Shown piece after piece: positions 17,683 to 28,280 of a stretch of 64,000 nucleotides of DNA (position 1 is the first letter of the stretch; each line of letters starts with the position of its first letter). The notes under the pieces are model-generated. The model was not told the DNA's origin. It ran no database searches and saw only the letters and a list, made by a program, of their open reading frames with translations. The stretch is from an uncultured Oscillibacter sp. (GTDB lineage Bacteria; Bacillota; Clostridia; Oscillospirales; Oscillospiraceae): contig CAJKKQ010000009.1 of assembly GCA_905200545.1 (NCBI GenBank), forward strand, positions 18,942-82,941, read 5' to 3'. The translations under genes were made by a program, and so were the position numbers.

Positions 17683-18681
17683 TTATCTCAGAGCTTCCAG
17701 ACAGGAAAGGGGAACGGTCCGGCATTCCCGGTCCCGCAGAAGAATCAGCACTTCCTCCAGTGTGGGAAGGGAGGGCATGGCCCCCATTCGGGAGACGGTA
17801 ATGGCGGCGGTATGGCTGGCAAAGGCCATGGCCGACTCCAGGGACAGCCCGGTGGTCAATCCCACCGCCAGCGCTCCCACATAGGAGTCTCCTGCGGCGG
17901 TGGGATCCGCCACATGGGGCATCTGGACAATGGGGATGTACTGAATGCCGTCGGCCTTCACCACGGCGGAACCGTGGCCGCCCAGGGTAATGATGACATG
18001 TTCCACACCATAGCTGCAAAGCTTGGCGGCAATGGCCTCCAGATCCTCCTGCCGCAGGGCGCCGCCCTCTGTCCGCAGAGGGAGTCCCGTTTCCACAGAG
18101 GCCTCCTGCTCGTTGGGGATCATATAGGTCACAGACTGGAGCAGATGCTCATCCAGATCCGTGGCAGGAGCCGGGTTGAGCATCACCGGGACACCGGCCG
18201 CATGGGCCCATCCGGCCACAGCTCGGTTTACCTCCAGGGGGATCTCCAGCTGCAGCAGCACCATGTCATATGTATGGATGGTATCCCGGATCCAGGCCAC
18301 ATCCTCCAGGGTCAATGCGGCGTTGGCGCCCCGAATCACCACGATGCGATTTTGCGCCGTATGATCCGTTACCTCCAGCGTCACATGTCCTACGCCGGAG
18401 GAGATGCCGGGACGCACCACCACGTGGCTTACATCCACCCCGGACTTCCGGGGCGTTTCCAGCAGGTGCTGGCCGAAAAGGTCATCTCCCACGCAGCCCA
18501 TCATGGTCACATCCGCTCCCAGCCGGGCGCATTGCAGGGCCTGGTTGGCACCCTTTCCACCGGGGGCCATGTGGAAGGATTTACCATAAACGGTCTGCCC
18601 GGAGGCAGGGACGCGCTCCGTGGTGGCGATGACATCCATCACGAAGCTGCCGACAACAAGAATTTTGGGTTTTCTGTGCAT
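17683..18681 (-). CDS. rbsK: Ribokinase-family (PfkB) sugar kinase
   Basis: A 332-residue PfkB carbohydrate kinase. N-terminal VGSFVMDVI and the APGGKGANQA substrate motif lead to the C-terminal anion-hole and catalytic segment DPTAAGDSYVGAL (DTxxAGD in the family). The GGKGAN motif and NPAPA are ribokinase-like, so phosphorylation of ribose at O5 is likely but another sugar is possible. AGGAG lies nine bases before the ATG. It is monocistronic, without ribose transport genes beside it. Confidence 0.8.
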   Translation of the reverse strand: MHRKPKILVVGSFVMDVIATTERVPASGQTVYGKSFHMAPGGKGANQALQCARLGADVTMMGCVGDDLFGQHLLETPRKSGVDVSHVVVRPGISSGVGHVTLEVTDHTAQNRIVVIRGANAALTLEDVAWIRDTIHTYDMVLLQLEIPLEVNRAVAGWAHAAGVPVMLNPAPATDLDEHLLQSVTYMIPNEQEASVETGLPLRTEGGALRQEDLEAIAAKLCSYGVEHVIITLGGHGSAVVKADGIQYIPIVQMPHVADPTAAGDSYVGALAVGLTTGLSLESAMAFASHTAAITVSRMGAMPSLPTLEEVLILLRDRECRTVPLSCLEALR

Positions 18682-18727
18682 GTCTGATAACTCCTATGCG
18701 AAAGTAAACGATTAAGTTAATGAGACT

Positions 18728-18755
18728 ATTATAAGACTTTACAAAAAAAATACAA
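18728..18755 (-). promoter_or_regulatory. Promoter of the ribokinase gene
   Basis: Minus-strand TTGTAT, a 16-base T-rich spacer and TATAAT, about 45 bases upstream of the start codon. Confidence 0.6.
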
Positions 18756-18821
18756 GCCTTTTCGGAAAAGTTGTACCCCAAAAATGTTTGGGGGGACAGG
18801 TGCGCAGGCTCCACAATGCTG

Positions 18822-18859
18822 AAAAAATATGCCTTCCGGGAAAACCTTTCCCGGAAGGC
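18822..18859 (-). terminator. Terminator of guaB
   Basis: A perfect 13-bp stem (GCCTTCCGGGAAA with its complement, three-base loop). On the minus strand it is followed by ATATTTTTTC, 17 bases after the guaB stop. Confidence 0.85.
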
Positions 18860-18875
18860 ATGGAACGTTGAAAGA

Positions 18876-20387
18876 TCAGCTGCGGTTGCCGGAATTGTTG
18901 GTGTCCTTGAGCAGCACGTCGTGAGCGCCGCCCTCCACAATGGAGACGGAGGAGACCAGGGTCAGCTTGGCCTTGTCCCGCAGCTCCGGGATGGTCAGCG
19001 CGCCGCAGTTGCACATGGTGGAGCGGATCTTGGAGAGGGTGGTGGCCATGCCGTCCGCCAGGGCACCGGCATAGGGAACATAGGAGTCCACGCCCTCTTC
19101 AAAGCTCAGCTTGGCGGCGCCGCCCAGATCGTAGCGCTGCCAGTTCCGGGCCCGGGCGCTGCCCTCGCCCCAGTATTCCTTCATATAGCTGCCGCCGATG
19201 AGGACCTTGCTGGTGGGGGATTCGTCAAACCGGGAGAAGTACCGGCCCAGCATGCAGAAGTCCGCGCCCATAGCCAGAGCCAGGGTGATGTGATAGTCCT
19301 GGACAATGCCGCCGTCGGCGCAGATGGGGACATAGACGCCGGTCTCCTCAAAATACTTGTCCCGCTCTGCCGCCACGTCGATGACCGCCGTGGCCTGGCC
19401 CCGGCCAATGCCCTTGGTTTCCCGGGTGATGCAGATGGAGCCGCCGCCGATGCCGATCTTCACAAAGTCAGCCCCGGCGTCTGCCAGGAAGCGGAAGCCC
19501 TCGCCGTCCACCACGTTGCCGGCGCCCACCTTCACGGTATCGCCGTAGTGGTCCCGGATCCATTTGAGGGTACGCAGCTGCCACTCGGAATAGCCCTCGG
19601 AGGAGTCGATGACCAGCACGTCTACGCCGGCTTCCACCAGGGCGGGAACACGCTCGGCATAGTCCCGGGTGTTGATGCCGGCACCTACCACATAGCGCTT
19701 CTGGGAGTCCAGCAGTTCCAGGGGGTTGCCCTTGTGGGAGTCGTAGTCCTTGCGGAAGACGAAGCTCACCAGGTGGCCGTCCGCCGTCAGGATGGGCAGG
19801 GCGTTGAGCTTGTGATCCCAGATGATGTCGTTGGCCTCCTTGAGGCTGGTGCCCTCAGGCGCGGAAACGATCTTGTCAATGGGGGTCATGAACTCCGAAA
19901 CGGGCGCGGAGGGATCCATACGGCTGACACGGTAGTCACGGCTGGTGACAAGGCCCAGCATCTTGCCGGTGCCGGTACCGTCGTCGGTGACCGCCATAGT
20001 GGAGTGGCCGGTGCGCTCCTTCAGTGCCAGTACGTCTGCCAGGGTGTCCCCGATGCGCAGGTTGGAGTCGCTGGTGACAAAGCCCGCCTTGTAGGTTTTC
20101 ACCTTGCGGACCATTTCCGCCTGCTCTTCAATGGGTTGGGAGACGTAGATAAAGGCGATGCCGCCCTCACGGGCCAGGGCAATGCCCATCTTCTCCCCGG
20201 AGACTGCCTGCATGACGGCGGAGACCATGGGGACGTTCATGGTGAGGGAGGGTTCCTCGCCCCGCTTGAACTTTACCACCGGCGTCTTGAGAGAGACGTT
20301 GGCGGGGATGCACTCCGAGGAGGAGTAGCCGGGAACCAACAGATATTCACTGAAGGTGCGGGAGGGTTCCTTGAAAAAATATGCCAT
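18876..20387 (-). CDS. guaB: IMP dehydrogenase, parabasalid-like subtype
   Basis: A 503-residue IMPDH, oxidising IMP to XMP with NAD as the first step to GMP. The barrel has the active-site loop [12 protein letters not shown] with catalytic Cys319 and the flap WQRYDLGG with Arg418-Tyr419. Two CBS domains lie at about residues 100-220. The GIGGGS loop (instead of the usual GPGS), the length and these residue numbers are the ones I recall for Tritrichomonas foetus IMPDH. The gene has its own promoter and terminator and follows the purine operon on the same strand. Confidence 0.95.
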   Translation of the reverse strand: MAYFFKEPSRTFSEYLLVPGYSSSECIPANVSLKTPVVKFKRGEEPSLTMNVPMVSAVMQAVSGEKMGIALAREGGIAFIYVSQPIEEQAEMVRKVKTYKAGFVTSDSNLRIGDTLADVLALKERTGHSTMAVTDDGTGTGKMLGLVTSRDYRVSRMDPSAPVSEFMTPIDKIVSAPEGTSLKEANDIIWDHKLNALPILTADGHLVSFVFRKDYDSHKGNPLELLDSQKRYVVGAGINTRDYAERVPALVEAGVDVLVIDSSEGYSEWQLRTLKWIRDHYGDTVKVGAGNVVDGEGFRFLADAGADFVKIGIGGGSICITRETKGIGRGQATAVIDVAAERDKYFEETGVYVPICADGGIVQDYHITLALAMGADFCMLGRYFSRFDESPTSKVLIGGSYMKEYWGEGSARARNWQRYDLGGAAKLSFEEGVDSYVPYAGALADGMATTLSKIRSTMCNCGALTIPELRDKAKLTLVSSVSIVEGGAHDVLLKDTNNSGNRS

Positions 20388-20426
20388 GAGGCCACCTCGT
20401 TTCTATGATTTTTGTGGATTTGCATT

Positions 20427-20454
20427 AGGATACCACAAATTTAGGGAAAAGCAA
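20427..20454 (-). promoter_or_regulatory. Promoter of guaB
   Basis: Minus-strand TTGCTT, a 16-base spacer and TATCCT with an upstream TGG. It lies in the 69-base gap between purL and guaB, which has no obvious terminator for purL. Confidence 0.5.
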
Positions 20455-20456
20455 CG

Positions 20457-23400
20457 TCAAAGAGAGAAATAATCCTTGGCGGAATCGAACAAATGCAGAT
20501 TGTACTGGCCGGGGACGTTCTGGTAGAGGCCCGGGCCGACGCGCTCGGAGTGGCCCATCTTGCCCAGAATCCGGCCGTCGGGGGAGGTGATGCCCTCCAC
20601 GGCCCAGGCGGAGCCGTTGGGATTGAAGGCAACGTCCATGGTGGGCATGCCCTCCAGGTCCACATACTGGGTGGCAATCTGCCCGTTTTCCGCCAGCTGG
20701 TTCAAAAGCTCGGGATTGCACAGGAAGCGGCCCTCACCGTGGGAGATGGGGACGCTCACCACATCGCCTACCTGGGCACGGCTGAGCCAGGGAGAGCGAT
20801 TGGAGGCCACCCGGGTGCGGACGATCTTGGACTGATGGCGGCCGATGACGTTATAACTGAGGGTGGGGCAAGTGTCGTCGGTATCCCGGATCTCGCCATA
20901 GGGCACCAGGCCCAGCTTGATGAGGGCCTGGAAGCCGTTGCAGATGCCCAGCATCAAGCCATCCCGGTTTTTCAGCAGATCCATGGTGGCGTCGGCAACC
21001 GCGCCGTTGCGGAAGAAGGCAGTGATGAACTTGCCGGAGCCGTCGGGCTCGTCGCCGCCGGAGAAGCCGCCGGGGACGAAGATAATCTGGCTTTCACGGG
21101 CCGCCTTGGCAAAGCGGGCGGCAGAGTCCGCCACATCTGCGGCGGAGCGGTTATTCAGCACCAGGATCTCCGGTACCAGGCCTGCACGCTCCACGGCCCG
21201 GGCGCTGTCATACTCGCAGTTGGTGCCGGGGAAGACGGGGATCAGCACCTTGGGGGCGGCGCAGCCCATCTTGGGGGCGCAGCGGGTGAAGGCGGGGGCC
21301 TCCAGCACCGGGATGGTCTCCGGCACCGTGGCGGTGCGCATGGGGAAGATGGCCTCCAGCGTCTCATCGTAGGGGCCGGAGAGCTCGGAAAGGGTCACGG
21401 ACTCGCACTCGCAGCAGATGGAGCCGCTGGCGTTGGTGACACCCACGCAGACGCCGGTATCCAGATCCTCCGCCGTTTCCAGCAGTATGGCTGCCGGGCG
21501 GCGGGCAAAGAGATCCGCCGGCAGGAAGGCGTCGGTAAAGGAGAAGCCCAGGCCGTTGCCCATGCAGCTTTTCATGACGGACACGGCGATGCCGCCAAAG
21601 CCCACCACGCTGGCGCTGAGGACCTTGCCTGCGGCGATGAGATCCTGGGCGGTATCCAGCACGCTGCGCAGGCTCTCGGGATTCAGGGCGCCGTCATCTT
21701 CCGTCTCCGGGGCAAGCAGGTAGACCTTGTGGCCGGAGGCTTTGAACTCATTGGAGAGGATACGGGCCGTCTTGCCCACGGACACAGCGAAGGACACCAG
21801 AGTGGGGGGCACGTCCAGGTCGTTGAAGGAGCCGGACATGGAGTCCTTGCCGCCGATGGCGGCGCACTGGAGATCCAGCTGCGCCGAGAGGGCACCCAGC
21901 AGGGCGGCCACGGGCTTGCCCCAGCGGCTGGGCTCTGTACCCAGCTTTTCAAAGTACTCCTGGAAAGACAGCCAGCACTGCTTGCGGTCACCGCCTGCGG
22001 CAATGACCTTGGCAACGGATTCCGCCACCGCCAGATAGGCACCCCGGTAGGGGGAGGCGTCCATGACATGGGGGTCGCCGCCCCAGGCCATGATGGAGCA
22101 AGTGGTGGTATCGTGGCCCAGCACCGGCAGCTTTGCTGCCATGGCCTGGGTGGGGGTCTTCTGGTACTTGCCGCCGAAGGGCATCAGCACGGAAGAGGCG
22201 CCGATGGTGGAGTCGAACCGCTCGCAAAGGCCCTGCCGGGAGCAGATATTGAGATCCCCGGCCAGGGAGAGGAGGGTATCATGGAAGTTGGTGACGGGGA
22301 CGGTCTTGGGAGCCGCGGGAGCTTCCACCAGGGCGGAGGCCTCCTTGGCCGCGCCGTTGGTATCCAGGAAGGCGCGGCTCAGATCCGCCACCACCTGGCC
22401 GTTCCAGTGCATGACCATGCGGCCGGTATCGGTGACGGTGGCCACGATGGTGGACTCCAGGTTCTCCTCCCCGGCGATCTCCATGAAGCGGGGGGCGTCC
22501 TTGGCCTCCACCACTACCGCCATGCGCTCCTGGGATTCGGAGATGGCCAGCTCTGTGGCGTCCAGGCCTTCGTACTTCTTGGGCACGGCGGAGAGGTCGA
22601 TATCCAGGGAATCCGCCAGCTCGCCCACGGCCACGGACACGCCGCCGGCACCGAAGTCGTTGCAGCGCTTGATAAGGCGCACTGCCTCCGCATGACGGAA
22701 GAGGCGCTGGAGCTTGCGCTCCTCCGGGGCGTTGCCCTTCTGCACTTCCGCGGAGCAGGTGGCCACGGACTTGGAGTCATGGCTCTTGGAGGAGCCGGTG
22801 GCGCCGCCGATGCCGTCCCGTCCGGTGCGGCCGCCCAGCAGAATCACCACGTCGCCGGGCTGGGGGACCTCCCGCCGGACACTGCCGGCAGGCACGGCAC
22901 CTACCACGGCGCCAATCTCCAGGCGCTTGGCGGCGTAGCCCTTGTGGTAGATCTCGTCCACCAGGCCCGTGGCAAGGCCGATCTGGTTGCCGTAGGAGCT
23001 GTAGCCGTTGGCGGCGGACTGGACGATCTTGCGCTGGGGGAGCTTGCCGGGAATGGTGTCGGCAATGGGGGTGCGGGGGTCCGCTGCGCCGGTGACCCGC
23101 ATGGCCTGGTAGACATAGCCACGGCCTGCCAGAGGATCCCGGATAGCGCCGCCGATGCAGGTGGCTGCGCCGCCGAAGGGCTCGATCTCCGTGGGATGGT
23201 TGTGGGTCTCGTTTTTGAACAGCAGCAGCCAGGGCTTGTCCTCCCCGTCCTCGTCCACGTTGATCTTCACCGTGCAGGCGTTGATTTCCTCGGACTCGTC
23301 CAGGGCGGTGAGGGCGCCGGACTTTTTCAGGTACTTGGCACCCCGGGTGCCCATGTCCATGAGGGTGATGGGCTTGGTGCCGGCGTTGGTCTCCTCCCGG

Positions 23401-24152
23401 ACAGAGAGATAGCGGTCATAGGCTGCCTGGACCCGGGGGTCTTCAAAGGCGATGTCCTTGAGAACGGTGGAGAAGGTGGTGTGGCGGCAGTGGTCGGACC
23501 AGTAGGTATCCAGGATACGGATCTCCGTAATGGTGGGGTCCCGCTGCTCCTGGGCGAAATATGCCCGGCAGCACTGGAGGTCCCCCAGATCCATGGCCAG
23601 GCCCAAAGAGGCGATGAGCCCCTCCAAAGCGGCGTCGTCCATGGCGGTGAAGCCTTCCAGCACCGCTGGGGGCGCGGGCTGGTCAATGTCCATGGCCAGG
23701 GAGTCCACCGGCTCCAGGGATGCCTCCCGGGCCTCCACAGGGTTGATGACATAGCGGCGCACGGCATCCACATCGGCAGCGGTGAGCTCACCGGAGAGCA
23801 GGTATACCTTGGCGGAGCGCACCGTGGGACGCTCCCCCTGGGTCAGCAGCTGGATGCACTGGCTGGCGGAGTCCGCCCGCTGGTCGAACTGTCCCGGCAG
23901 ATACTCCACCGCAAAGGCAGCAAAGTCCCCGGCAGGCAGAGCCTCGTACACATCATCCACCTGGGGCTCGGAGAGTACGGTGCCCACGGCCCGGCGGAAG
24001 GCGGCCTCGTCCAGGCCCTCCACGTCATAGCGGTTGAGCAGGCGCAGTCCCGTCAGGGCGGTGACGCCCAGCAGTGTGCGCAGTTCGTTCAAAAGTCCCG
24101 CGGCCTCCTGGCGCAGAGCGGGCTTTTTTTCCACATAGATCCTTCGTACCAT
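20457..24152 (-). CDS. purL: FGAM synthase, single-chain PurL with glutaminase domain
   Basis: A 1231-residue enzyme combining the PurS-like N-terminus, two AIR-synthase-type ATP-binding halves and a C-terminal glutaminase. It converts FGAR, glutamine and ATP to FGAM. The DTYWSDHCRHTTF block marks the synthetase core. The amidotransferase has VPGGFSGGDE, nucleophile Cys in GICNGFQ and His in ISHGEGRF. Many Firmicutes split this enzyme into PurS, PurQ and PurL; here it is one chain. It is the last gene of the pur operon, one base after purD. Confidence 0.95.
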   Translation of the reverse strand: MVRRIYVEKKPALRQEAAGLLNELRTLLGVTALTGLRLLNRYDVEGLDEAAFRRAVGTVLSEPQVDDVYEALPAGDFAAFAVEYLPGQFDQRADSASQCIQLLTQGERPTVRSAKVYLLSGELTAADVDAVRRYVINPVEAREASLEPVDSLAMDIDQPAPPAVLEGFTAMDDAALEGLIASLGLAMDLGDLQCCRAYFAQEQRDPTITEIRILDTYWSDHCRHTTFSTVLKDIAFEDPRVQAAYDRYLSVREETNAGTKPITLMDMGTRGAKYLKKSGALTALDESEEINACTVKINVDEDGEDKPWLLLFKNETHNHPTEIEPFGGAATCIGGAIRDPLAGRGYVYQAMRVTGAADPRTPIADTIPGKLPQRKIVQSAANGYSSYGNQIGLATGLVDEIYHKGYAAKRLEIGAVVGAVPAGSVRREVPQPGDVVILLGGRTGRDGIGGATGSSKSHDSKSVATCSAEVQKGNAPEERKLQRLFRHAEAVRLIKRCNDFGAGGVSVAVGELADSLDIDLSAVPKKYEGLDATELAISESQERMAVVVEAKDAPRFMEIAGEENLESTIVATVTDTGRMVMHWNGQVVADLSRAFLDTNGAAKEASALVEAPAAPKTVPVTNFHDTLLSLAGDLNICSRQGLCERFDSTIGASSVLMPFGGKYQKTPTQAMAAKLPVLGHDTTTCSIMAWGGDPHVMDASPYRGAYLAVAESVAKVIAAGGDRKQCWLSFQEYFEKLGTEPSRWGKPVAALLGALSAQLDLQCAAIGGKDSMSGSFNDLDVPPTLVSFAVSVGKTARILSNEFKASGHKVYLLAPETEDDGALNPESLRSVLDTAQDLIAAGKVLSASVVGFGGIAVSVMKSCMGNGLGFSFTDAFLPADLFARRPAAILLETAEDLDTGVCVGVTNASGSICCECESVTLSELSGPYDETLEAIFPMRTATVPETIPVLEAPAFTRCAPKMGCAAPKVLIPVFPGTNCEYDSARAVERAGLVPEILVLNNRSAADVADSAARFAKAARESQIIFVPGGFSGGDEPDGSGKFITAFFRNGAVADATMDLLKNRDGLMLGICNGFQALIKLGLVPYGEIRDTDDTCPTLSYNVIGRHQSKIVRTRVASNRSPWLSRAQVGDVVSVPISHGEGRFLCNPELLNQLAENGQIATQYVDLEGMPTMDVAFNPNGSAWAVEGITSPDGRILGKMGHSERVGPGLYQNVPGQYNLHLFDSAKDYFSL

Positions 24153-24153
24153 G

Positions 24154-25431
<1,278 letters not shown>

Positions 25432-25503
25432 AAATGTTCTCCTCCTCTTATCCTGCGATCTGGCCCCTGGCAAGGCCGGGAAAATCGTTGAGCTACCAGA
25501 AAG

Positions 25504-25762
25504 ATTTGCCGAAGGCAAATTCATTTGGTGATCATTTTCGCCGCGGCGTGTACGTGGCGAAAATACTTTGACCCAGCCGCCTTGGGCGGCGCTCACCAGT
25601 GACCGAAGTCACTGGTGGTGGGGGAGATAGAGGGGAAAGCAGCAAAGCGCCGCCTGAGGCGGATTAAGCGAGCTGCTTTCGAGGCAGCGGCGCGATTGGC
25701 GGCCCCAATAGGGCCGGGAATCGCAATGCCGCAACGGTGTTGGCCAGCTCCCCCTCTATCTC
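25504..25762. repeat. Cluster of palindromes (MITE- or REP-like element) inside the pur operon
   Basis: Hairpins in order: ATTTGCC-GAA-GGCAAAT (25504-25520); ATTTTCGCC/GGCGAAAAT (25534-25564); GCCGCC-TTG-GGCGGC (25576-25590); CACCAGTGAC-CGAA-GTCACTGGTG (25594-25617); GAAAGCAGC/GCTGCTTTC (25635-25680); GGCCC-CAATA-GGGCC (25701-25715). A perfect 12-bp inverted repeat, GAGATAGAGGGG (25624-25635) and its complement (25751-25762), bounds the right half, and its outer end touches the purH stop codon. No protein is supported. Bases 25432-25503 hold the purD ribosome binding site and nothing else recognised. Confidence 0.65.
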
Positions 25763-26939
25763 AATGGTGGAACAGCCGCATCCCCGTAAAGCACATGGTC
25801 ATGCCGTATTTGTTGGCGGTTTCGATGACGTGGTCATCCCGGATGGAGCCGCCGGGCTCGGCGATGTACTGCACGCCGGACTTGCGGGCACGCTCCACAT
25901 TGTCGCCGAAGGGGAAGAAGGCGTCGGATCCGCAGGTGACGCCGGACTGGGTGGCGATCCAGGCCTTTTTCTCTTCCTCTGTCAGCACCTCGGGCTTGAC
26001 GGTGAAGGTCTGCTGCCACACGCCCTCCGCCAGAATGTCCTCATACTCGTCGGAGGTGTAGATGTCGATGGCGTTGTCCCGGTCGGGGCGGCGGATACCC
26101 TCCACAAACTGGAGACCCAGGACCTTGGGGTGCTGGCGCAGGTACCAGTTGTCGGCTTTGTTGCCGGCAAGACGGGTGCAGTGGATGCGGCTCTGCTGGC
26201 CGGCGCCCACGCCGATGGCCTGGCCGTCCTTCACATAGCACACGGAGTTGGACTGGGTATACTTGAGGGTGATGAGGGCCACGATCATGTCGATCTTGGC
26301 CTGCTGGGGCAGGTCCTTGTTCTCCGTGACGATGTTGGTGAGCAGGTCCTCGTCGATCTTGAAGTTGTTGCGGCCCTGCTGGAAGGTGACGCCGAAAACG
26401 TCCTTGTACTCCTGGGGAGCGGGGACATAGTCCGGGTCGATCTGCACCACGTTGTAGTTGCCCTTCTTCTTGGTCTTCAGGATCTCCAGGGCCTCGTCGG
26501 TATAACCGGGGGCAATGATGCCGTCGGAGACCTCGTACTTCAGGTACCGGGCGGTGGCGGCGTCGCACACATCGGAGAGGGCCGCCCAGTCGCCGTAAGA
26601 GCACAGGCGGTCGGCGCCCCGGGCCCGGATGTAGGCGCAGGCGATGGGGGTGAGCTCTGCCGTTTCGTCGACGAAGTAGATTTTCTTATCCACATCGGAG
26701 AGGGGCAGGCCCACGGCAGCGCCGGCAGGGGAGACGTGCTTGAAGGACGCGGCGGCGGGCAGGCCCGTGGCGGCCTTGAGCTCCTTGACCAGCTGCCAGG
26801 AGTTCAGGGCGTCCAGAAAGTTGATGTAGCCGGGCTTGCCGTTAAGGACCGTGATGGGCAGGTCGCCGCCGTCACGCATAAAGATGCGGGAGGGCTTTTG
26901 GTTGGGGTTGCAGCCGTATTTGAGTTCCAGTTCGTTCAT
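25761..26939 (-). CDS. purH: AICAR formyltransferase (PurH formyltransferase domain only)
   Basis: A 392-residue protein equal to the formyltransferase half of PurH, with the catalytic Lys-His in ASFKHVSPAGAAV. It formylates AICAR with 10-formyl-THF to give FAICAR. The IMP cyclohydrolase half of standard PurH is absent, and a PurO-type cyclohydrolase is encoded directly upstream. The start MNELELKYGCNPNQ follows a GGAGC site; the longer open frame to 27056 overlaps purO and is not used. The stop codon abuts the terminal repeat of the hairpin element. Confidence 0.9.
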   Translation of the reverse strand: MNELELKYGCNPNQKPSRIFMRDGGDLPITVLNGKPGYINFLDALNSWQLVKELKAATGLPAAASFKHVSPAGAAVGLPLSDVDKKIYFVDETAELTPIACAYIRARGADRLCSYGDWAALSDVCDAATARYLKYEVSDGIIAPGYTDEALEILKTKKKGNYNVVQIDPDYVPAPQEYKDVFGVTFQQGRNNFKIDEDLLTNIVTENKDLPQQAKIDMIVALITLKYTQSNSVCYVKDGQAIGVGAGQQSRIHCTRLAGNKADNWYLRQHPKVLGLQFVEGIRRPDRDNAIDIYTSDEYEDILAEGVWQQTFTVKPEVLTEEEKKAWIATQSGVTCGSDAFFPFGDNVERARKSGVQYIAEPGGSIRDDHVIETANKYGMTMCFTGMRLFHH

Positions 26940-26953
26940 GTGTCCCGCTCCTT

Positions 26954-27664
26954 TTACTGATTTTTGTTGAGAATGCGCTGGGTATAGGTATTGGTCTCCA
27001 GATCCGTGAAGCGGACGAACAGGGAGATCTTGTTGTCGGGGTTCAGGTTTTCCCACACAGCGGTGGTGAAAGCGTCGATATCACCGGTGATGGCTACCCG
27101 CTCCGGCTCACCCTGGAAGGTGGGGATGGGGTTGCCGTCGGTGACGTAGGTGTGGAGGAAGTGGCCCACGCCTGCCTGGCCGGGATACTCGAAGGTCTGG
27201 CGCACGCAGGCGGAGCCCTCCGGGTCGGCAGATTTCAAAATGGAGAGCTTGTAGCTGCCGTCGGGGCTCAGCAGGCCGGAGATCCGGGGGGTCCAGTTGG
27301 GGCCGTCCGGCTCAAATTCCCGGGTGCGCAGGGCCTGCTCCATGGGGAGGCCCCGCTCCAGGAACTCCAGAATGGTGTCCGTCTGGTCGCCGTTGGTGAC
27401 GATCAGGCCCCGGCCCATCTGACGGACGGGATGGTAGATGATGAGGCTGGGGTCCTCCACCTTGGAGGGGTCATAGGCCTCGGTGCGGATGCCGTCGGGT
27501 TCCTCCACAAAGACGCGGTTGCGGCTGTTGACGCTGCGGCCCATGATGAAGTAGGCTGCCACGGACTGCTTGCCGTCCGCCGTCTTGCCCAGCACGATGC
27601 CCCGGCCGGGGTAGGGATTGGTGTTCAGCAGGGCATTCAGATCGTTGATGGCGTAGATATCCAT
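26954..27664 (-). CDS. purO: PurO-type IMP cyclohydrolase
   Basis: A 236-residue protein of the archaeal-type IMP cyclohydrolase family, recognised from the N-terminus NPYPGRGIVLGKTADGK, the AYFIMGRSVNSRNRVF block and ILEFLERGLP. It closes the ring of FAICAR to give IMP, the last step of the pathway. Its position between purN and the formyltransferase-only purH is a functional match, because the two together replace bifunctional PurH. It lies 14 bases upstream of purH. Confidence 0.88.
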   Translation of the reverse strand: MDIYAINDLNALLNTNPYPGRGIVLGKTADGKQSVAAYFIMGRSVNSRNRVFVEEPDGIRTEAYDPSKVEDPSLIIYHPVRQMGRGLIVTNGDQTDTILEFLERGLPMEQALRTREFEPDGPNWTPRISGLLSPDGSYKLSILKSADPEGSACVRQTFEYPGQAGVGHFLHTYVTDGNPIPTFQGEPERVAITGDIDAFTTAVWENLNPDNKISLFVRFTDLETNTYTQRILNKNQ

Positions 27665-27668
27665 ATAC

Positions 27669-28280
27669 TCATTCCCTCTCTTTCACAAGTTCCGCGCTGA
27701 GCTGTTCCGCCGCCTGGGGCAGCAGCACCCACTCCGCCTGCTCCATCACCCGGCGCTGCAGCACCTCCGGCGTGTCACCGGGGAGAATCTCCACGGCCTT
27801 TTGCAGCAGGATGCGGCCGCCGTCGGGGATCTCGTTGACCAGGTGCACGGTGGCGCCGGTGACCTTCACGCCCCGGCTCAATGCCGCCTCATGGACCTTG
27901 AGCCCGTAGAAGCCCTTTCCGCAGAAGGAGGGGATCAGGGAGGGGTGGACGTTGAGGATCCGCTCCGGCCAGCGGGAGACGAAGTCTGCAGACAAAATGG
28001 ACAAGAAGCCAGCCAGGATGATGATGTCAGCCTGGTACTCCGTGAGCTTTTCCTCCAGCGCCGTCTCAAATTCTGCCTGGGTCATGGCCTTGCGGGGAAC
28101 GGCGAAGCCGGGGATGCCGTGGTTTTTTGCCCGCTCCAGGGCGTAGGCCCCCTCTGCACTGGAGAGCACCACCACGATTTCCCCGTGGGGGATGGCGCCG
28201 GATTCCTGGGCCTTGAGCAGAGCCTCCAGATTGGTGCCGCCGCCGGAGACCAGGACGGCGATACGGGCTTTGTTCAGCAT
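27669..28280 (-). CDS. purN: GAR formyltransferase PurN
   Basis: A 203-residue folate-dependent GAR transformylase with N-terminal VLVSGGGTNLEAL and the active-site stretch ILNVHPSLIPSF (the Asn-His of the family) followed by GATVHLVNEIPDGG, which holds the catalytic Asp. It makes FGAR using 10-formyl-THF. Its start overlaps the purM stop by seven bases and its stop is four bases before purO. Confidence 0.94.
   Translation of the reverse strand: MLNKARIAVLVSGGGTNLEALLKAQESGAIPHGEIVVVLSSAEGAYALERAKNHGIPGFAVPRKAMTQAEFETALEEKLTEYQADIIILAGFLSILSADFVSRWPERILNVHPSLIPSFCGKGFYGLKVHEAALSRGVKVTGATVHLVNEIPDGGRILLQKAVEILPGDTPEVLQRRVMEQAEWVLLPQAAEQLSAELVKERE

Noticed and set aside
18771..20408. A 545-codon plus-strand frame over guaB
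   Set aside because: It is antisense to IMPDH, crosses the guaB terminator and promoter, and lacks a ribosome binding site.
25432..25596. N-terminal extension of PurD to 25596
   Set aside because: PurD homologues start at MNLLVVGGGG, GAGGAGG precedes that ATG, and the extension lies in the hairpin-rich spacer.
25615..26061. A plus-strand open frame of 148 codons across the hairpin element and purH end
   Set aside because: It is Arg/Ala-rich, runs antisense into purH and is created by the palindromes; no domain or ribosome site supports it.
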